Source of the DNA: Desulfomonilaceae bacterium
Lineage (GTDB): Bacteria; Desulfobacterota; Desulfomonilia; Desulfomonilales; Desulfomonilaceae
Length of the DNA: 64,000 nt
Direction: 5' to 3'
NCBI GenBank assembly: GCA_041662605.1
Contig: JBAZSD010000005.1
Coordinates: 62,001 to 126,000 of the forward strand
Each line of letters begins with the position of its first letter. Position 1 is the stretch's first letter. Of this stretch, positions 18,687-27,592 are shown in pieces. Below the pieces are notes generated by a model. That model was not told where the DNA came from, made no database searches, and saw only the letters and a program-made list of their open reading frames with translations. A program made the position numbers and the translations under genes.

Positions 18687-19076
18687 CTAACCGATGATTC
18701 TCTTAATCTCTTTAAGCAGAGCGTCCTTATCCACAGGTTTTTCAATATAAGCCTCAGGAGGCCTAATCGATCTTTCATGAATCCACTTCTTGAAATCCAT
18801 GTTAGGTGTGTCGTCAGTGGCGAAACCTGTCACCATAACGACGGGAATTGACGTGATTTCGGGATCCTTTCTTAACTCGCGAAACATCTTAATCCCGGTC
18901 TTGTTTGGCATGAGCAAATCTAGGCTCACAAGATCCGGCTTTTCAGACTTAATCTTGGCTAGACCTTCGTCGCCATCCGATGCTGTTGAGATTTCGTATC
19001 CATTGTCCTCAAGCAAAGTTGAGAGAAAGGTCACCATGTCTGGTTCGTCATCTATTATTAAGATCTTTTTTGCCAT
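18687..19076 (-). CDS. Single-domain response regulator
   Basis: CheY-like receiver with no output domain, 129 residues. The acidic pocket is in IIDDEPD (D9, D10), the phospho-acceptor Asp in LVSLDLLMPNKTG, the Thr in MVTGFATDD, and the conserved Lys in IEKPVD. A short insertion (NMDFKKWIHERSIRPPEA) before the last strand is unusual. AAGGAGGT precedes the ATG. It lies 143 bases upstream of the histidine kinase and is the likely phospho-partner or relay; with no DNA-binding domain, the output must be another protein. Confidence 0.92.
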   Translation of the reverse strand: MAKKILIIDDEPDMVTFLSTLLEDNGYEISTASDGDEGLAKIKSEKPDLVSLDLLMPNKTGIKMFRELRKDPEITSIPVVMVTGFATDDTPNMDFKKWIHERSIRPPEAYIEKPVDKDALLKEIKRIIG

Positions 19077-19142
19077 AGCCTACCTCCTTGGTTGAGTTGG
19101 GAGAGTTCCGAGCTTATGCTTACGGATTTACTAAGGAAACTT

Positions 19143-19218
19143 TTGTCGAAAAAACTTAGTGTACACCTGTCGACCAAGTTTTTATTGGGCGATTAAATAT
19201 CACCAGACTTGTCGACAA
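19143..19218. promoter_or_regulatory. Three TGTCGA sites upstream of the receiver gene
   Basis: TTGTCGAA at 19143, TGTCGACC at 19168 and the perfect palindrome TTGTCGACAA at 19209 lie within 76 bases, in the leader region of the receiver gene. Between the first two runs AAAAACTT with its complement AAGTTTTT. The cluster may be an operator; no regulator is identified. Confidence 0.3.
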
Positions 19219-19363
19219 TCAAGACTCAAAACCGATCGTACGTTTCTAAATGTAGCATGGTAGACGATCCGTTCAATGGTGGCAATAATAATATCATTTC
19301 TTCAAAAGGTTCATTAGCAGACGTCTAAAAACTTCCGAAGAGACTCGGATACTCCCATTTTTC

Positions 19364-20713
19364 TTAAAGCACCAAGGCAGGAGCTAAGAGTTCCGCCAAA
19401 TTCATTACTTTTGCATTTACATGGTAATGTTCGATGATTTCTTTCAATTGGTCCGTGCAGTTGTGACACGATTGTAGGCAAATATCGGCGCCGGTGGCTT
19501 TTATTTCGTCTGCTTTGATTTTTCCCGCAGCAATGCGCCTTGGGGTAAACTCGGGCATGGCCAAGGCCCCGCCCCCTCCCCCACAACAAAAACTATTTTC
19601 TCGGTTGTGTTCCATTTCCACAAAATCCTCGATCGCTGCGCGTATAACTATACGAGGTTCCTCCGTTACTCCACCGGACCGGGCTATGTTGCAAGAGTCA
19701 TGATATGTAGCTCTATGGCCATCCCAAACTGATTTATCCGTTTTAATACGACCTTCCAAGACAAGTTTAGCGATCAATTCCATAACGCTAGTGATTTTGA
19801 AAGGAACACCACCTACCCAATTCGGCAATTCCCATCTCAGAGCGCGATAGCCATGACCACACTCTCCAGCAAGAAGGTATTCACATTCTAATCTCTTTAC
19901 GTCTTCAGCTTGCCAGAGAGCAAATTGCCTAGCGTCCGGGTCATTCCCATTAAACAATGCGTAATTTGTCAAATCCCAGTATCTTGAAGAAATGGTGAAA
20001 TCCACGCCGGCGGCGTTTAAAACCTTAGCAGTGGCCTGAATAGTTAAAGGATAGTATTTGGGTTCTCTTGGGTTAAGAGTTAGGAAGTATTGGGCTCCTT
20101 TCTTATCCACAGGGATCTTGAAATTTTCACAGCCTTCTTCGTCCTGAAGTTCTTCTTCTATCCATTCAATGGTTTCGACAAATTCATCCTGAGGAACCGC
20201 CATGTTATTTCCCCAGTTATAATGAGTATCCACTGTGTCTTGAAGATGCTGAGGCACTCTACCAACCTTTTGCATGATGCCCCGGACACCACGCACCATC
20301 ATCCCGTAGTCGACACCCATGGGGCAATTAAAAGTGCAACGTCTGCACATTGTGCAGCCGCCCCATAGCTTGTCATACATTTCATCCGCAAGGTCTTTAT
20401 CTAGTTTCTTCGCTCCCACGAATGAAGGGAACACCTGAGCGATCCAGTCGTACCTGCTTTTGTACCATTTTCTAAAACGATCCGCCTTGTATGCGGGTAC
20501 AAGAGTTTTATCTTCCGGTATCGATACACTGTAATGACAAGCGTCGCTGCACATCCCGCAATGTATGCAACCGGACAAAGAAGCGGCAACGACTCGATTT
20601 AATGTACCTGGAAGTAATTTTTCCATTTCTTCGAGCATATCAGGGGTAAATTCCGTTTTGGTAGGCCACTTTCGCTCTTCTTTGGCCCCTAGTTTCTCTC
20701 CGTGCTCCGACAT
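19364..20713 (-). CDS. HdrD/TmcB/DsrK-like iron-sulfur electron-transfer protein
   Basis: 449 residues. The N-terminal half has two [4Fe-4S] motifs (CIHCGMCSDACHY near residue 49 and CTMCRRCTFNCPMG near residue 120). The C-terminal half has two CCG-type domains: CEYLLAGECGHGYRALRWE with YHDSCN, and FCCGGGGGALAMPE with CLQSCHNC. CCG domains carry the non-cubane cluster of heterodisulfide reductase D, and related subunits occur in Tmc, Hmc and Dsr membrane complexes of sulfate reducers. GGAGG precedes the ATG. It follows the membrane cytochrome gene after 52 bases. Which complex it belongs to (Tmc-like seems closest) is inference. Confidence 0.85.
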   Translation of the reverse strand: MSEHGEKLGAKEERKWPTKTEFTPDMLEEMEKLLPGTLNRVVAASLSGCIHCGMCSDACHYSVSIPEDKTLVPAYKADRFRKWYKSRYDWIAQVFPSFVGAKKLDKDLADEMYDKLWGGCTMCRRCTFNCPMGVDYGMMVRGVRGIMQKVGRVPQHLQDTVDTHYNWGNNMAVPQDEFVETIEWIEEELQDEEGCENFKIPVDKKGAQYFLTLNPREPKYYPLTIQATAKVLNAAGVDFTISSRYWDLTNYALFNGNDPDARQFALWQAEDVKRLECEYLLAGECGHGYRALRWELPNWVGGVPFKITSVMELIAKLVLEGRIKTDKSVWDGHRATYHDSCNIARSGGVTEEPRIVIRAAIEDFVEMEHNRENSFCCGGGGGALAMPEFTPRRIAAGKIKADEIKATGADICLQSCHNCTDQLKEIIEHYHVNAKVMNLAELLAPALVL

Positions 20714-20765
20714 TTATGCCCTCCATTTATTTCAAATATTGACAAATGTTTTTCATGAAAATTAG

Positions 20766-21461
20766 CTACTTGGGGTTCCAGGTCGGATTTTTAACATCTT
20801 TATTTATGACCCCTCGCCCACCAAAAGTCCGGCCAAAATTAACCCTTCCGAATGGATAAAGGATGTAGTGGGATATTTTGCTGAACGGGACGTACAACAG
20901 AAAGAAAGTAGTCAACAGGAAGAAGATCCACATCCATCCGGTATCTGGGCTGCCGTCGATCCACATCCACATGGCTACGAAGCCCACCGCAAAGAAGACC
21001 GTCATTAACGAAATAGCAAAATAGTCATCAGGACTGCTTATGATTTTGATCTCAGGAACGGTCAAACGTCTGTATATGCGACGAAGGCCAATCAAGAAGG
21101 CTAAGCCCATAAAAAGCATGAAAACCTTTGATACCGCCGGTGTCATTAAAGACGGAACTATGGGAATAAAAAAAGTGGCGCCTATTGTCAGGGCTACAGC
21201 GATATGGAAAATCATGAATTCCGCGTAAAAAAACGGATTTTTTCGAGTACTTTCCATACTCCAGGGTTTTAGAACATTAGTCAGGGATTCCAGGGCCCCC
21301 GCTACTCTGTCTCCCTTAAGTTCAGCTTTCTCCGGTGGGATCGGTTTTTTGAGCATCTGACGTATTTTGATGATGTACATCAATGCCATGAAACTCAGAG
21401 CCATATACTGAACAGGCTCCTGCAAAATATACAGAGCGTGGCTGACATTATTCTCCATATT
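20766..21461 (-). CDS. NarI/DsrM/TmcC-like membrane cytochrome b subunit
   Basis: 231 residues with about five membrane helices; histidines in helices (FMIFHIAVAL) and at SKISHYILYPFGR are candidate heme b ligands. The arrangement and the positively charged C terminus resemble respiratory nitrate reductase gamma-type subunits that deliver or take quinol electrons for an HdrD-like partner. AAGGAG sits seven bases before the ATG at 21461, so the longer frame to 21491 is rejected. First of a two-gene unit with the iron-sulfur protein. No multiheme cytochrome c gene of the Tmc/Hmc type is present next to it. Confidence 0.8.
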   Translation of the reverse strand, partial: NMENNVSHALYILQEPVQYMALSFMALMYIIKIRQMLKKPIPPEKAELKGDRVAGALESLTNVLKPWSMESTRKNPFFYAEFMIFHIAVALTIGATFFIPIVPSLMTPAVSKVFMLFMGLAFLIGLRRIYRRLTVPEIKIISSPDDYFAISLMTVFFAVGFVAMWMWIDGSPDTGWMWIFFLLTTFFLLYVPFSKISHYILYPFGRVNFGRTFGGRGVINKDVKNPTWNPK

Positions 21462-22531
21462 TAAACTCCTTGTTCCAAAAATATTGTTCAATCCTGAGAA
21501 TAGATGAAAACACCCAGGAAAAAACCTGCCGTTTCATTAGTTCACCTAACCAACACAGTAATTTATTAGAATCATATCCCGACAAAACTCCAAAAATAAA
21601 GGAGCAAATAGAGAATATTGTACACTAGTAATTCCGTCAACAACTTCTTTTCTATAGAAGATTTAAGCGTTATCAAAGTCCATAGGCCGTGTCCAAACCA
21701 TAAATCGTGACATTGCAAAAATCTTCCTTAGCCAACTAATTTGATAGGAAATCAAAGCTCAGTCTATGGAAATTGTTCTGCAAAACCAACTCGGGTAATT
21801 CTCAATCCAGCAAAGATTACTTGCCTATACCGCTTCTAATAATTTGTTTTCCATTGGATTATGACCTCCAATGTCTGACGAAAACGTATATCCTCGTAGC
21901 GTCCTGAGAGAAAGACCCCTTCGTTACTAAAACTTTGCAATAATGGCGCCGTACAAAAACTACTAGAACAAAGCCTCTGAAATTGGCTGAAACAGCGTCA
22001 ACTCTTTTGATATGTCAGGAATTCTTACAGCGTGTAAAAGACAACTCTTTTTGTAGGCAAAGAAGATCCCCCAAACTTGATGGCTGAAATTTTTTATTGA
22101 AGAAATTGCATTATCGTCGAATCCTGTGGACCGGGAAGGATGCCTGATAATACTAGAGGCTAGAAATGTTGCAGTTGAATACTAAAGAACGATAGATCAA
22201 TCCGATTAACATACCAGGCTGGCTGAAACTTCTGGAGCTGAGGATGGGAGTTGAAACCACGGCCTGATGATGACGAACCACAACATATACCGTTAAAATC
22301 AGACTACAACTGGCAAAAATCACCTAGTCGTGTGTAGGTTTCAAATTTAAACGGTACCTGGATTGATCGACAGGAAAGGTTCAGTAAATGAAATATCTAA
22401 CCATCGAGCGCGGGATTTTTGAAAAATATTTGTATGATTTACTGGAACAAGTTTAGGGTCACAGCTTTCACATATTAAAGTGTAGATGAATATTATGTGT
22501 TACCGGACACGGTATATTAGGAGTAAGGCCT
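21462..22531. other. One-kilobase stretch with no recognisable gene
   Basis: No frame with coding character on either strand and no tRNA or rRNA signature. I see an inverted repeat TTTGAT/ATCAAA (21740-21756) and scattered AT-rich promoter-like runs only. In a window otherwise packed with genes this is the longest empty part. It could be a decayed gene, the double promoter region of divergent units, or hold an unrecognised RNA. Confidence 0.5.
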
Positions 22532-23143
22532 TTGAATCATTTGAGAAAATTATTTATTGTTTTGCCAGCTTTTATTGCGGCCCTGATTTCGATTGGAAAC
22601 ACTTTCCAGGAAGATTATAATGACATGTTTGTAAGATACGCCGCCGAAGGAAATAACACCCGAATAGTAGAAATGCTCGGCAAAGGAGTGGACGTAAACT
22701 CAAGGAATGTCAAGGGGCAAAGCGCTTTAATAGAAGCGGCCATTAATGGTAGAAACGACACAGTAAATTTGCTTATATCAAGAGGCGCAGACCTTGATCA
22801 AAGGGGAACTTTGGCGCGTACCGCTTTGATGTGGGCCTCACTCGCCGGGCGAACAAAAATCTCGGTGTCCTTGCTGGCTCATGCCGCGAATATAAACGCC
22901 CGAGACAGAAACAACCAAACGGCTCTTATGCTGGCGACTGAAACCAACAATGTTTCTTTAGTTAAAATTCTGATTAAGGCAGGCGCTGACCCATTGGTTC
23001 GAGATAACGATGGCGCCACAGCTCATTCGCTGGCGCTACAAAAAGGTTACAGCAATATTGCCGGAGTCATTTCTCAATGTAATTCCTCGGCTACGAAAGG
23101 TCTGAACACAGAAGAGATTAGGACTGGAGAATATGTAAGGTAA
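22532..23143 (+). CDS. Secreted ankyrin-repeat protein
   Basis: 203 residues. An N-terminal signal-like helix (RKLFIVLPAFIAALISIG), then about four ankyrin repeats from residue ~35 to ~175 with typical strings (GRNDTVNLLISRGADLDQRG, RTALMWASLAGRTKISVSLL, NQTALMLATETNNVSLVKIL, IKAGADPLVRDNDGATAH). Ankyrin repeats bind proteins; the partner is unknown. The likely start is the TTG at 22532 with AGGAG upstream, since this includes the signal sequence. It stands alone between the empty region and def. Confidence 0.8.
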   Translation: MNHLRKLFIVLPAFIAALISIGNTFQEDYNDMFVRYAAEGNNTRIVEMLGKGVDVNSRNVKGQSALIEAAINGRNDTVNLLISRGADLDQRGTLARTALMWASLAGRTKISVSLLAHAANINARDRNNQTALMLATETNNVSLVKILIKAGADPLVRDNDGATAHSLALQKGYSNIAGVISQCNSSATKGLNTEEIRTGEYVR

Positions 23144-23271
23144 TAACTTGAGTGAATCCTCAGACTGCCACAGTTTTTAGTTTCCTCACTAATGAATCCG
23201 GCGCCTTGAATTAATCTCTCCATTTCAATTCAAGATGCTTTTCTTGCGTGGAATCATTTAAAAACCGCGGC

Positions 23272-23301
23272 TTGACAGTTTTATTAACATGTAGACATAT
23301 G
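23272..23301 (+). promoter_or_regulatory. Probable sigma-70-type promoter of def-fmt
   Basis: A perfect -35 TTGACA at 23272, 18 bases, then CATATG at 23296 as a poor -10. It ends about 25 bases before the def ATG. The good -35 and position support it; the -10 is weak. Confidence 0.4.
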
Positions 23302-23326
23302 TATTAAAACCTTGAAAGGCTCACAT

Positions 23327-23851
23327 ATGCCTGTTCTTAGAATAGTCACAGCTCCTGACAATAAACTGGCGTCAAAAGCGGAACTTGTAACAGAGTTGAA
23401 CGAAGATGTGCTCCGGTTGGCTTCAGACATGACAGATACTATGTATAAGGCTCCGGGAATAGGGTTGGCCGCAAATCAGGTTGGGGAACTCATTAGACTG
23501 ATCGTTTTCGACATCCACTACGCGTACGCAGAGCCTAAAGACAAAAGAAAGGCTCCAACAGTCATTATTAATCCCGTAATATTAATTTCGGATGGAGAAG
23601 AATTTAAGGAAGAGGGGTGTCTCAGTGTTCCCAACTTTAACGTTGATGTCAAACGCGCTGCGCGTGTTCAGGTTGAAGGCGTAGACATAAACGGTAAACC
23701 GGTGAAGATGGAAGCCGAAGGTCTCATGGCGCGAGTGCTCCAACACGAAATAGATCACCTGGAAGGCAAAACTCTCCTGGATCATGCGTCCGCACTTAAG
23801 AGAAGCATTTATCAAAGACGCGCAAAAAAAACCCAACGGAGCGGTAAGTGA
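23327..23851 (+). CDS. def: Peptide deformylase
   Basis: Metallo-hydrolase removing the N-formyl group from new proteins. All three family motifs are present: GIGLAANQVG (motif 1), EEGCLSVP with the metal-binding Cys (motif 2), and QHEIDHLEGK with the two metal His and catalytic Glu (motif 3). 174 residues is normal. I chose the ATG at 23327 with GAAAGG seven bases upstream. Its stop overlaps the GTG of fmt by four bases, coupling the pair that adds and removes formyl groups. Confidence 0.97.
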   Translation: MPVLRIVTAPDNKLASKAELVTELNEDVLRLASDMTDTMYKAPGIGLAANQVGELIRLIVFDIHYAYAEPKDKRKAPTVIINPVILISDGEEFKEEGCLSVPNFNVDVKRAARVQVEGVDINGKPVKMEAEGLMARVLQHEIDHLEGKTLLDHASALKRSIYQRRAKKTQRSGK

Positions 23852-24795
23852 CACTGCGTCTTGTGTTTATGGGCTCACCCCCGTTTGCTATACCGACGCT
23901 CGAAGCCCTTTACCAAGAATTTGAAATAGTAGCTGTTTTTTCACAGGCGGACAAACCGACGGGTCGGGGTAAAATATTAACAGCTACACCGGTAAAACAA
24001 GCGGCCCAAGATTTGGGCCTCACGTGTCACGAACCCGAAAATCTTAAAGATTCTCAAGTTCTCGGAATATTGAAAGAACTGAAACCTGACGCCATCATTG
24101 TCGTCGCTTACGGAAAATTCCTTCCAAAAGATGTTTTGAATCTGCCACCCCTGGGATGTTTAAATCTTCACGCGTCTCTACTTCCTAAACATCGTGGACC
24201 GTCCCCTATTTCCGCTGCTCTGCTTTCAGGAGATGAACAAACAGGAGCCACGGTAATGCTTATGGACTCCGGAATGGACACAGGACAAATTCTTGCCCAA
24301 AGCGTTGTTCAAATAGGACCAGGAGACACCGCTGGTGAGCTACACGATAAGCTCATGGAACAAGGGGCTTTTTTGATGGTCGAAACAATTAAGAAACTGG
24401 CCAAAAAGGAAATTGTTTCCGTTCCTCAGGATGAGTCCAGAGCTACATATTCTAAACTTCTAAAGAAAACCGATGGATTGATGAATTGGAATTTGGACGC
24501 TTCTCGCCTTGATAGAATAGTTCGGGCAATGAATCCTTGGCCTGGCGCTTTCTTCCTGTTGGGAAGACAGGCCGTGAGGGTCTGGCGAGGAAGCCCACTT
24601 GAGGGGCATGGACAACCGGGGATTGTAGTTGACGTGACATCAAAAGGAGTTTTCGTTGGAACCGGTCGAGGACTTTATTGCCTTGAAGAAGTTCAGGCGC
24701 CTTCAAAAAAAAGAATATCCGCGCCGGACTTTGCTAGAGGGAAAAGACTGAAACCGGGCGCCAGCTTTACGGAAGGACACGACATAATCGTTTAA
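23848..24795 (+). CDS. fmt: Methionyl-tRNA formyltransferase
   Basis: Formylates initiator Met-tRNA using 10-formyl-tetrahydrofolate. N-terminal formyltransferase fold begins LRLVFMGSPPFAIPTLEAL; the catalytic loop NLHASLLPKHRGPSPI (Asn, His) and the Asp string GATVMLMDSGMDTG are intact; the C-terminal tRNA-binding domain (~205-310) starts after KKTDGLMNW. 315 residues, standard. GTG start overlapping the def stop (GTGA). Confidence 0.97.
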   Translation: MTLRLVFMGSPPFAIPTLEALYQEFEIVAVFSQADKPTGRGKILTATPVKQAAQDLGLTCHEPENLKDSQVLGILKELKPDAIIVVAYGKFLPKDVLNLPPLGCLNLHASLLPKHRGPSPISAALLSGDEQTGATVMLMDSGMDTGQILAQSVVQIGPGDTAGELHDKLMEQGAFLMVETIKKLAKKEIVSVPQDESRATYSKLLKKTDGLMNWNLDASRLDRIVRAMNPWPGAFFLLGRQAVRVWRGSPLEGHGQPGIVVDVTSKGVFVGTGRGLYCLEEVQAPSKKRISAPDFARGKRLKPGASFTEGHDIIV

Positions 24796-24842
24796 CGATT
24801 GTCTACATTAATTTTTGAGACAATAATTCATGGAGTGAAAAA

Positions 24843-25682
24843 ATGAACCAACTCAAGACAGTGATTCTGCTCGCCGCTCTTAGTGGTTTGTTGGTAGTCC
24901 TGGGTGGATACCTTGGAGGCAAAAATGGAGCCACGCTGGCGCTGGTTATCGCTTTAGCGATGAATTTCGGCAGCTACTGGTTTAGTGATAAAATCGTATT
25001 GTCCATGTACCATGCTCAGGAAGTTACCGAAGCCGAGGCTCCTGATCTCTACAACCTGATCAGGGAGCTTACCAGGAACGCAGGACTTCCTATGCCTAAA
25101 GTGTATATAATTCCAGATGATTCTCCAAACGCGTTCGCGACTGGTAGAAATCCCGAACACGCCGCAGTGGCTGTCACTGAAGGTATATTGAGTATTCTTA
25201 GCCGGGATGAGCTTGCAGGGGTCATCGGACACGAACTCGGACATGTAAAAAATCGGGACATACTTATACAAACAGTGGCCGCGACCATCGGCGCCGCTAT
25301 CACGTACCTGGCGCAATTTGGGTTTCTCTTTGGCGGGAGGTCTGACGATAACAGGGAAGGTGGCGGTTCTTTTTTAGGCTCCTTGATGATGATGATCTTG
25401 GCGCCTCTTGCGGCTGCCATCATTCAAATGGCCATATCTAGATCTCGAGAATATATTGCGGATGAGACCGGAGCAAAAATATGCGGACATCCTTTGTGGT
25501 TGGCAAGCGCGCTGGGCAAGCTTCAGAAAGGGGTCGAAAGAGTTCCTATGCAGGCGGAACAGGCCACGGCTCATATGTTTATCGTGAGCCCCTTTTTCGG
25601 AAGCGGCATGTCGAATCTCTTCTCAACACACCCACCTATTGAAAACCGCATCGAAAGACTTGAAAAAATGGCTGGCTACTGA
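24843..25682 (+). CDS. htpX: Membrane zinc protease HtpX
   Basis: Inner-membrane M48-family metalloprotease that degrades misfolded membrane proteins. Two N-terminal helices (~5-42), the zinc-site motif VIGHELGHVKNRD near residue 130, two further hydrophobic segments (~145-160 and ~178-197) and the third zinc ligand in SREYIADETGA. C terminus FSTHPPIENRIERLEKM is typical. 279 residues, GGAG before the ATG. Located between fmt and rsmB on one strand. Confidence 0.97.
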   Translation: MNQLKTVILLAALSGLLVVLGGYLGGKNGATLALVIALAMNFGSYWFSDKIVLSMYHAQEVTEAEAPDLYNLIRELTRNAGLPMPKVYIIPDDSPNAFATGRNPEHAAVAVTEGILSILSRDELAGVIGHELGHVKNRDILIQTVAATIGAAITYLAQFGFLFGGRSDDNREGGGSFLGSLMMMILAPLAAAIIQMAISRSREYIADETGAKICGHPLWLASALGKLQKGVERVPMQAEQATAHMFIVSPFFGSGMSNLFSTHPPIENRIERLEKMAGY

Positions 25683-25718
25683 GTGTTATAAATCTAAATA
25701 GATGTGTCTTTTATGCTT

Positions 25719-25760
25719 GAGCCTCTGGCGAATTCGCGTGCAATTAATTGCCAGGGGCTC
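25719..25760 (+). other. Intergenic stem-loop between htpX and rsmB
   Basis: An 11-bp stem (25719-25729 with 25750-25760) with a single possible G-U pair, around an AT-rich loop. No run of T follows, so it is not a classic terminator; it may process or stabilise the message, or terminate with Rho. Confidence 0.45.
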
Positions 25761-25837
25761 ATAGCCATCTCTTGTTTCTCTCAAGATCATGAAGCCAATT
25801 TTTAATATTAGTTGGCGCCTATTACGTTTGAGGCCAA

Positions 25838-27202
25838 ATGACCAACCGAGGTTTTTCAGTCACCGTCTCGCGTGAACTGGCTCTGAATGCATTGAATGAA
25901 TGCGACAAAGGCAGTTATGCGGAAAATGCGATTGCGGATGTTCTCTCTAACAGAGTTGTATCGGAAAAGGATCGATCACTTGTTACCGAAATTGTCTATG
26001 GATCTATCCGCTGGAAAATGAGACTGGACTCAACAATAAATTCTTTTCTTAAAAACTCTCCTAAAAAACTGAAATCCGACATCCGGAATATTCTAAGAAT
26101 CGCCTTGTACCAATTGATTTTTCTGGATAGAATTCCGGCCCATTCAATTGTAAATGAGGCGGTTTCACAGGCAAAAGGTTTGTATGGAGGCGCTTTTTCA
26201 GGAATGGTAAACGCAATTCTCAGATCGGTGTTGGCAAATACTGAAATGTTTAACGCCAAGCCCGGGAGAGAACTGAATTCTTTAGCCGTTCATTATTCAC
26301 ACCCCGAATGGTTGGTTAAACGATGGATTTCTGAATATGGGATGGAAGAAACTCTGAATATTCTGGAATTCAACAATCGACGCGCCGAATTAAATGTCCG
26401 TGTAAATTCAATCAAGACAAACATTTCCGATCTGATTTCCTGTTTTGAAAAAGAGGGTTTGACTTACGAAGTTCTGGACATGAGCCTAGGAGCGTTAACG
26501 ATTTCAAAATGGAGAGCCCCTGTAAAAGAATTACCCGGCTTCAAGGAAGGTCTTTTTGCGATTCAAAATTTTGCTTCTCAAGTAATAGCCACATTGATTA
26601 AACCGAAGCCACAGCATGAAATTCTGGACGTTTGCGGCGCTCCTGGTGGAAAATCCTCGCATATCGCTGCGATTGTGAATAATCAGGCTAGTATCACTTT
26701 GGTAGATGCGAACCCCAAGCGTCTTGAGGAAGCCGGGAAAAATTTCAAACGCCTCGGGGTCGAGTGTGTAAAAATAATCCGGGGGAACGCCGAACAGGCG
26801 TCTTTTCTCAATTCATTGGGAGCATTCGATGGTGTTCTCGTTGACGCTCCCTGCTCCAATCTGGGAGTGTTGAGACACAACTGCGAGGCAAAATATCGTG
26901 TAAGTCCCGACGAATTGAATAAGATGGCTGAGCGGCAATTGCTAATCTTGTCTGAAGCCGCCAAGACCGTCAAGAAATCGGGATTATTGGTGTATTGTGT
27001 ATGCTCAGTCAGTCAAGAAGAAACTTTCAAAGTCATAGGAAAATTTCTCGCGTCTCACACGGATTTTGTCATAGATAAAATCGAGGTCCATGAAGTTCCA
27101 AGCCCTAAATTTCTGACTGATGACGGGTTTTTCTTCTCTTTTCCACCTTTCATAGGAATTTTGACGGATGGATTTTTCGCTGCAAGAATCAAAAAGATCT
27201 AG
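25838..27202 (+). CDS. rsmB: 16S rRNA m5C967 methyltransferase (RsmB/Sun)
   Basis: 454 residues. N-terminal NusB-like RNA-binding domain (~8-140, with SLVTEIVYGSIRWKMRLDS and HSIVNEAVSQAK), then the Rossmann methyltransferase: SAM motif LDVCGAPGGKSSHIAA near residue 265, VDAPCSNLGVLRHN with one catalytic Cys, and YCVCSVSQEE with the second Cys. Modifies C967 of 16S rRNA. GAGG before the ATG. Confidence 0.95.
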   Translation: MTNRGFSVTVSRELALNALNECDKGSYAENAIADVLSNRVVSEKDRSLVTEIVYGSIRWKMRLDSTINSFLKNSPKKLKSDIRNILRIALYQLIFLDRIPAHSIVNEAVSQAKGLYGGAFSGMVNAILRSVLANTEMFNAKPGRELNSLAVHYSHPEWLVKRWISEYGMEETLNILEFNNRRAELNVRVNSIKTNISDLISCFEKEGLTYEVLDMSLGALTISKWRAPVKELPGFKEGLFAIQNFASQVIATLIKPKPQHEILDVCGAPGGKSSHIAAIVNNQASITLVDANPKRLEEAGKNFKRLGVECVKIIRGNAEQASFLNSLGAFDGVLVDAPCSNLGVLRHNCEAKYRVSPDELNKMAERQLLILSEAAKTVKKSGLLVYCVCSVSQEETFKVIGKFLASHTDFVIDKIEVHEVPSPKFLTDDGFFFSFPPFIGILTDGFFAARIKKI

Positions 27203-27425
27203 AAGCCTAAACCGTAAATTCATCAAAACGCGTCGCGCAAAGCGGATATTTTTCCAAAAACTGAAGTCTAAATTCGGCATAGATTTGATTGGTGAGTCAA
27301 TAGTGTGAAAAAAATTCATTCAGTTATTAATATGACAAGAAAAGTGTGAAGAAAACGCGCGACGTACGGGCTGGCTATCGCAAGCTGAATGCTTAAGGTT
27401 CTGATAAATGAACCTATTTTAGGTT

Positions 27426-27441
27426 TGGCACGTGCGTTGCT
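27426..27441 (+). promoter_or_regulatory. Sigma-54 (RpoN) promoter
   Basis: TGGCACGTGCGTTGCT matches the -24/-12 consensus TGGCAC-N5-TTGCW at every conserved base, with GG and GC twelve bases apart. The start would be near 27452 (a GGGC run). An inverted repeat AGGTTC-N8-GAACCT lies 11 bases upstream (27396-27415) and may be a regulator site. Confidence 0.8.
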
Positions 27442-27451
27442 ATAGTAAAGG

Positions 27452-27513
27452 GCGAACAACGACTCCTAACCATACCCTCTTAGCAATCCTCCAGAATGGA
27501 TTGCTTTTTTTTT
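27452..27513 (+). ncRNA. Candidate sigma-54-driven small RNA
   Basis: Between the sigma-54 promoter and a strong intrinsic terminator there is room for a transcript of about 62 bases with no ribosome site or reading frame. The 5' half is single-stranded and CU-rich (ACTCCTAACC, ACCCTCTT); the terminator loop displays TCCTCC, which is complementary to Shine-Dalgarno sequences. These traits match trans-acting RNAs that block translation. It is separate from the downstream regulator, which has its own promoter-like sequence. Expression is unproven. Confidence 0.55.
27482..27513 (+). terminator. Strong intrinsic terminator
   Basis: Perfect 8-bp stem AGCAATCC/GGATTGCT (27482-27489, 27498-27505), loop of eight bases, followed by nine T. 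Confidence 0.9.
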
Positions 27514-27525
27514 GCCAAAAAATTG

Positions 27526-27554
27526 TTGACAGAGAAAATGTTTGAGCATACTTT
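27526..27554 (+). promoter_or_regulatory. Possible sigma-70-type promoter of the island regulator
   Basis: Consensus -35 TTGACA at 27526, 17 bases, then TACTTT as a weak -10. It begins 13 bases after the terminator and ends 38 bases before the regulator ATG. Confidence 0.4.
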
Positions 27555-27592
27555 ACAATTTAATTAATACTTAACAACAAGGTTCCCGTCCC

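Noticed and set aside
19149..19183. Terminator after the HdrD-like gene formed by AAAAACTT/AAGTTTTT
   Set aside because: Stem is all A/T-rich with an 18-base loop and lies 180 bases past the stop; too weak to call.
19314..19589. Frame overlapping the end of the HdrD-like gene
   Set aside because: Out-of-frame shadow on the same strand; the CCG motif is in the main frame.
22300..22531. Riboswitch upstream of the ankyrin gene
   Set aside because: No conserved core of any riboswitch class I know is recognisable.
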